A stretch of DNA of 6,755 bases from Candidatus Heimdallarchaeota archaeon AB_125 (lineage in GTDB: Archaea > Asgardarchaeota > Heimdallarchaeia > Heimdallarchaeales > Heimdallarchaeaceae), in contig MEHH01000156.1 of assembly GCA_001940755.1 (NCBI GenBank), forward strand, positions 1 to 6,755, given 5' to 3'. The position numbers were made by a program, and so were the translations under genes. The notes below the pieces were generated by a model that was not told the DNA's origin, made no database searches, and saw nothing but the letters and a program-made list of their open reading frames with translations. Of the stretch, positions 3,637 through 6,755 are shown piece by piece; the stretch's first letter is position 1, and the number at the start of each line of letters is the position of its first letter.

Positions 3637-6431
3637 GAGAAATAACACATCTTAATCTCATAAGGTTTGAAATTTAGTTCTAACTGATTGTCTCTTATTT
3701 CATCTTTAAAAAGTATTTTTCCATCAATTTTAGCGTGTTCAAACTTATTAAATTTTGAATTTACTTGAACAATTGTTGTTTCAGTTTCTGAGCTTAAGTT
3801 ATAGAAGGTCACACATAGTTTATCATTTCGTTTTCTCAGTGATGAAATTCTAATCCAGGGGTTCACAATATGCAAAATCGATTCAGATAATTTACTATGA
3901 AGTTCATTATTTTTAACTAACATTGATTTTGGTTTTAAGCAAAATGATTCAGAAAGATTATCACTATCATGAAGAGGAAGTTCTTTTGAATGAATTGATA
4001 AACTATATTCGAAAGTATACTTCTCACCGATTTCTTGAGCACCAGGTGTTTCAAGAAATGGACCTGCATGCATAGGTCTTTCTTCATAATCAGCTCTAGA
4101 TAAGAAACCAACACATCTTAATAATGTAAGAGCAAGTCGATTATTGTTTGCTAGTTCAACTTCAGGTAGTCCTTTATTGATTAAAGTGAAAGCTAAATCT
4201 GATTTATTATCTTCTATTCTGATAAATCTCTTCTGAGCTTGTATACCTGATGGTTGTTCTTCATAACTTTCATCTCCAATTGGATCACTTTTACGTTTTA
4301 CTACTCCAAATTGAGTTGAAGTAATTGTCTCAAGAGATGAATAAGGTAGATCAAAACAAATTCGCAATCGATGATCCTTAGAATAATTGGTTAAGGTGGT
4401 CTTGATATCAATTCTTGCTAAATCTCTGTAAAATCTGAAAACTGTTTTAATTGGAATTGTAACAGAACCTATTCTTTCATCGCGATTTTCATTAAGTTCT
4501 TCAAGCAATTCTACTAGTATTTCTTGCTCTATTTCACAAAACAAAGGACCTTTAACGATAAGATTTCTTTTAACTTTCTTTATTTTTACTTGATCAGGAC
4601 CGATTCTACCAAAAGTATATTCATCTCCTTTATCACCATAATCTTCAAACTTGTGAAGCTGGATGAATTCTGTATTTGTTCTCTTGTCTAGATAATTAAA
4701 AGTCCCATCAGAATTAAACTTAAGTTCATAAAAAGTGGTTGAAATCTTGTTTTTTGATGTTAAGAAAATTGCATCATTTACTATCTGGTCCATATTTTCC
4801 AATATCTTAAATTCATTGAAATTCCAGCCTTTGAGAGGTGCTAGAACCCCATAGGTTTGTTTTGACCCTAAAGTTGCTTTGATGTGATACTTTTTGTATT
4901 TCTTACTTTTAATCATTTCAGCTGCTTGCTTCTTAAATTCATCTACATCGAAATCTCCAAGAGGAACTCTTCCACATAAAAGAGTGACATCATATATCTC
5001 AGGATTAATATTATCAGATAGATGTACCCCATTAAGGTAATAATCCAGAATCTTTCTTCCAGGTAACAATCTGAAAGCTGTTTTTAACACAATTGGAGAG
5101 ACGATGTTCTCAAACAATATTTCCTCAGAGGAACTTAAAGCTTGAACCAAATAATTGCTACCTAAACTATCCTGTAATCCTACTATCGATTTTTTTGCAG
5201 AGGTAGTGAATTCAAAGTAAGATAATTTGTCAGAATTATTGGTAGGATTAAAAACATAAACTTTGGATTCAGCATCCTCAGTTTCAAGCTGATCTATCTC
5301 TTCCTTCAATTCATTTAACTGAGATTCACCTATACTTTCAGACCAGTGAAATCTTGATTTCATTTCTTCATGGACTTGATCAATTGAACAACCGCAAATA
5401 CCATCGTGAGTTTGATTTTTTAATAACCACTTCCATGCTAAATTAAGATATGATGTTGGATATTCATAGTTGTTGAACAACCATAGAAAAGTGGTTAAAG
5501 GTTCAACATAGTGAACAAGTAAATCCTCAATTTTCTGATTCCACTGTTTAATCCACATCCGAGTAGAATAGGTATCTTGAAGAAGATGAGCTCTCACAGA
5601 TGATCGAAATTCACCAGAATATTCAGGTATGATAAAATCAGTTTGTTGAAGCTTATCTTGGAGCTCATCAACAAAGTTATGAAGTAAACTAAAGTTTATC
5701 TCAGTATTTTCAATCTGAACAAGTTTTGCAAGGATGTTCATATTTGGGTGAGGAAACTGATGATCTGTTCCATACATTAAGAGGTAAACGGGAACAGGAG
5801 AAAATGGTTTTAGTTCTTCAATTTTCTCCAGAATTGTATCCTTAAGGTCTTTATCATTTTCTGGTAAATCTGCAGCATTTCCATAACCTTTAGGCATATA
5901 AACTCCAAGAATAGAATCGTGAGAATGAAAATCACTCTTCCATTTGAATGGAACAGTTATTATCTCAGGACCTACACCTCTCCAAATTACAGCTGCTTTG
6001 AATGAGGTAAGATTTGAGAGAATTTGAGGAATAGCTCTAGAATGTCCAAACTGATCAGGAAGATAACCTATTTCCATCAAAGGAATATTGAACTCTTTTG
6101 CTAAGTCAAAACTTATTTCAAGATTTCTGATGAAACTCTCTTGACCAATTAACCATTCATCAGGAAGTAAATACCAAGGACCAACCGCGATTTGTCCCTT
6201 TCTAATCAGAGACATTAATTCATCCTTCTTTTCTGGACGTATCTCCAGATAATCTTCTAAAACAATTGTTTGACCATCAAGCATAAAGAAGTAATCTCGC
6301 TGTTTTGTTATTTCTAACAGTTTATCCACTAGATTTACTAGTTGTACTCTAAAATTCTGAAATGGTAAATACCATTCTCTATCCCAATGTGTATGAGGTA
6401 CTATGAAAACCTCAGATTGTTCGTTTTCCAT
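3633..6431 (-). CDS. GH38 alpha-mannosidase, 932 aa
   Basis: The N-terminus has the GH38 signature VPHTHWDREW, in which H15 and D17 match zinc ligands. FMLDGQTIVLEDYLEIRPE (49-67) follows, then GYLPDQFGHSRAIPQIL, where D126 aligns with the catalytic nucleophile and zinc ligand. Other family landmarks are GTDHQFPHPN (221-230) and NQTHDGICGCSIDQVHEEM, with H342 as the fourth zinc ligand, in the helical middle domain (about 268-360). Residues 390-930 form the large beta C-terminal domains. Length and motifs resemble bacterial MngB-type and other cytosolic alpha-mannosidases; there is no signal peptide. The enzyme would release alpha-linked mannose from glycans or mannosyl solutes, substrate unknown. 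The start at 6431 has a weak AGGG about 7 bases upstream. Its stop overlaps the stop of the convergent peptidase gene by 3 bases. It lies 86 bases downstream of the helix-hairpin-helix gene. Confidence 0.92.
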   Translation of the reverse strand: MENEQSEVFIVPHTHWDREWYLPFQNFRVQLVNLVDKLLEITKQRDYFFMLDGQTIVLEDYLEIRPEKKDELMSLIRKGQIAVGPWYLLPDEWLIGQESFIRNLEISFDLAKEFNIPLMEIGYLPDQFGHSRAIPQILSNLTSFKAAVIWRGVGPEIITVPFKWKSDFHSHDSILGVYMPKGYGNAADLPENDKDLKDTILEKIEELKPFSPVPVYLLMYGTDHQFPHPNMNILAKLVQIENTEINFSLLHNFVDELQDKLQQTDFIIPEYSGEFRSSVRAHLLQDTYSTRMWIKQWNQKIEDLLVHYVEPLTTFLWLFNNYEYPTSYLNLAWKWLLKNQTHDGICGCSIDQVHEEMKSRFHWSESIGESQLNELKEEIDQLETEDAESKVYVFNPTNNSDKLSYFEFTTSAKKSIVGLQDSLGSNYLVQALSSSEEILFENIVSPIVLKTAFRLLPGRKILDYYLNGVHLSDNINPEIYDVTLLCGRVPLGDFDVDEFKKQAAEMIKSKKYKKYHIKATLGSKQTYGVLAPLKGWNFNEFKILENMDQIVNDAIFLTSKNKISTTFYELKFNSDGTFNYLDKRTNTEFIQLHKFEDYGDKGDEYTFGRIGPDQVKIKKVKRNLIVKGPLFCEIEQEILVELLEELNENRDERIGSVTIPIKTVFRFYRDLARIDIKTTLTNYSKDHRLRICFDLPYSSLETITSTQFGVVKRKSDPIGDESYEEQPSGIQAQKRFIRIEDNKSDLAFTLINKGLPEVELANNNRLALTLLRCVGFLSRADYEERPMHAGPFLETPGAQEIGEKYTFEYSLSIHSKELPLHDSDNLSESFCLKPKSMLVKNNELHSKLSESILHIVNPWIRISSLRKRNDKLCVTFYNLSSETETTIVQVNSKFNKFEHAKIDGKILFKDEIRDNQLELNFKPYEIKMCYFS

Positions 6432-6436
6432 ATTGA

Positions 6437-6487
6437 ATCCCTAGTTGTTAATCATGCTTTGATGATTTACTATATGTCTTTTTTGCT
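6437..6487 (-). promoter_or_regulatory. Candidate promoter and leader of the mannosidase gene
   Basis: On the minus strand a purine-rich AAAAAAG (BRE-like, about 6478-6485) precedes CATATAGT (TATA-like, 6469-6476). AGGGAT at 6437-6442 may be a weak Shine-Dalgarno site for the ATG at 6431. The spacing allows a leader of roughly 15-20 bases, so the gene could be transcribed apart from its upstream neighbour. Confidence 0.4.
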
Positions 6488-6495
6488 TTAAAGTT

Positions 6496-6504
6496 AAAAA
6501 GAAA
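6496..6504 (-). terminator. Possible oligo-T terminator of the helix-hairpin-helix gene
   Basis: The minus strand reads TTTCTTTTT about 14 bases after the stop at 6518, without a hairpin. Archaeal RNA polymerase can terminate on such T-runs. In AT-rich DNA this is weak evidence. Confidence 0.3.
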
Positions 6505-6517
6505 TAAGAAGTTTGTA

Positions 6518-6754
6518 TTACTGATTCAGAAGTTCTTTAGCACTTTCAATTAATTTTTTTGCAGAAGCAAGTCCAATTCCCTTAATTGGTGTTAGATCTT
6601 CCAGTTTAGCAAGAGCCAGCTGACTGGCATCCTTGAAACCTGCTTTCCTAAGATCTGCAGCTTTTTGACCAACACCTTTAACATTTTCTATTGGTAAACT
6701 AGCAATTTTAGCCTGAGTTTTTTCCTTTTTAGCTGGAACTGTTTTGACTTTTGA
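6518..6754 (-). CDS. Helix-hairpin-helix protein, C-terminal fragment
   Basis: This is the last 78 residues of a gene that begins beyond the window's right end. A lysine-rich linker (SKVKTVPAKKEKTQAK) leads into a pair of helix-hairpin-helix motifs. The first is around IENVKGVGQKAADLRKAGF and the second around LTPIKGIGLASAKKLIESA; the hairpins are VKGVG and IKGIG. Such paired motifs bind the DNA backbone without sequence specificity and end many archaeal DNA repair, recombination and structural proteins. Nothing here shows what the missing N-terminal part is, so no enzyme can be named. The domain call is strong because both G-(V/I)-G hairpins and the following alanine-rich helices are intact. 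The stop is TAA at 6518-6520. Confidence 0.8.
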   Translation of the reverse strand, partial: SKVKTVPAKKEKTQAKIASLPIENVKGVGQKAADLRKAGFKDASQLALAKLEDLTPIKGIGLASAKKLIESAKELLNQ

Positions 6755-6755
6755 A

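Noticed and set aside
1..6755. CRISPR array, defence island or prophage
   Set aside because: There are no regularly spaced direct repeats and no integrase, cas or phage structural genes; the recognisable genes are mostly metabolic or housekeeping types.

Overview
The window is AT-rich DNA from what is most likely an archaeon. Three things point there: BRE/TATA-like promoter elements upstream of genes, GGTG-type Shine-Dalgarno sites next to at least one gene that appears leaderless, and protein families common in archaea. A complete PARP-type zinc finger, together with a helix-hairpin-helix protein and a divergent M1-like peptidase, would suit an Asgard-type archaeon. That placement is an inference and cannot be settled from this sequence alone.

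Layout. Bases 2-184 (+) are the last 60 codons of an acyl-CoA/AMP-forming synthetase, followed by a hairpin plus T-run that may be a terminator. Two minus-strand genes follow in series: a ferritin-like di-iron protein (992-1474), then a protein with a C-terminal PARP-type zinc finger (207-935). Between 1528 and 1841 (+) lies a decayed fragment of an LctP-like permease, which lacks its N-terminus and carries a frameshift. Converging on it, 2 bases away, is an unannotated 56-residue membrane protein gene (1843-2013, -) with a promoter placed for a leaderless transcript.

The 375-base divergent spacer 2014-2388 is rich in inverted repeats and holds promoters for both flanking genes. A compact M1-family (gluzincin) metallopeptidase (2389-3636, +) follows. 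It converges with a GH38 alpha-mannosidase (3633-6431, -), and the two stop codons share the same TTAA. The window ends in the C-terminus of a helix-hairpin-helix protein (6518-6754, -).

How the genes relate. No single pathway links them. The ferritin-like and zinc-finger genes are the best candidates for a functional pair, joining iron or peroxide handling to possible DNA-break sensing, and they may be co-transcribed. The peptidase and the mannosidase are both predicted cytosolic hydrolases that could help turn over peptides and glycans, but they are convergent and not an operon. The most distinctive items are the PARP-type finger without a PARP catalytic domain, the repeat-dense divergent spacer beside a tiny membrane protein, and the reduced M1 peptidase lacking the usual GAMEN glutamate. 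I found no CRISPR array, RNA gene, phage module or intact mobile element.
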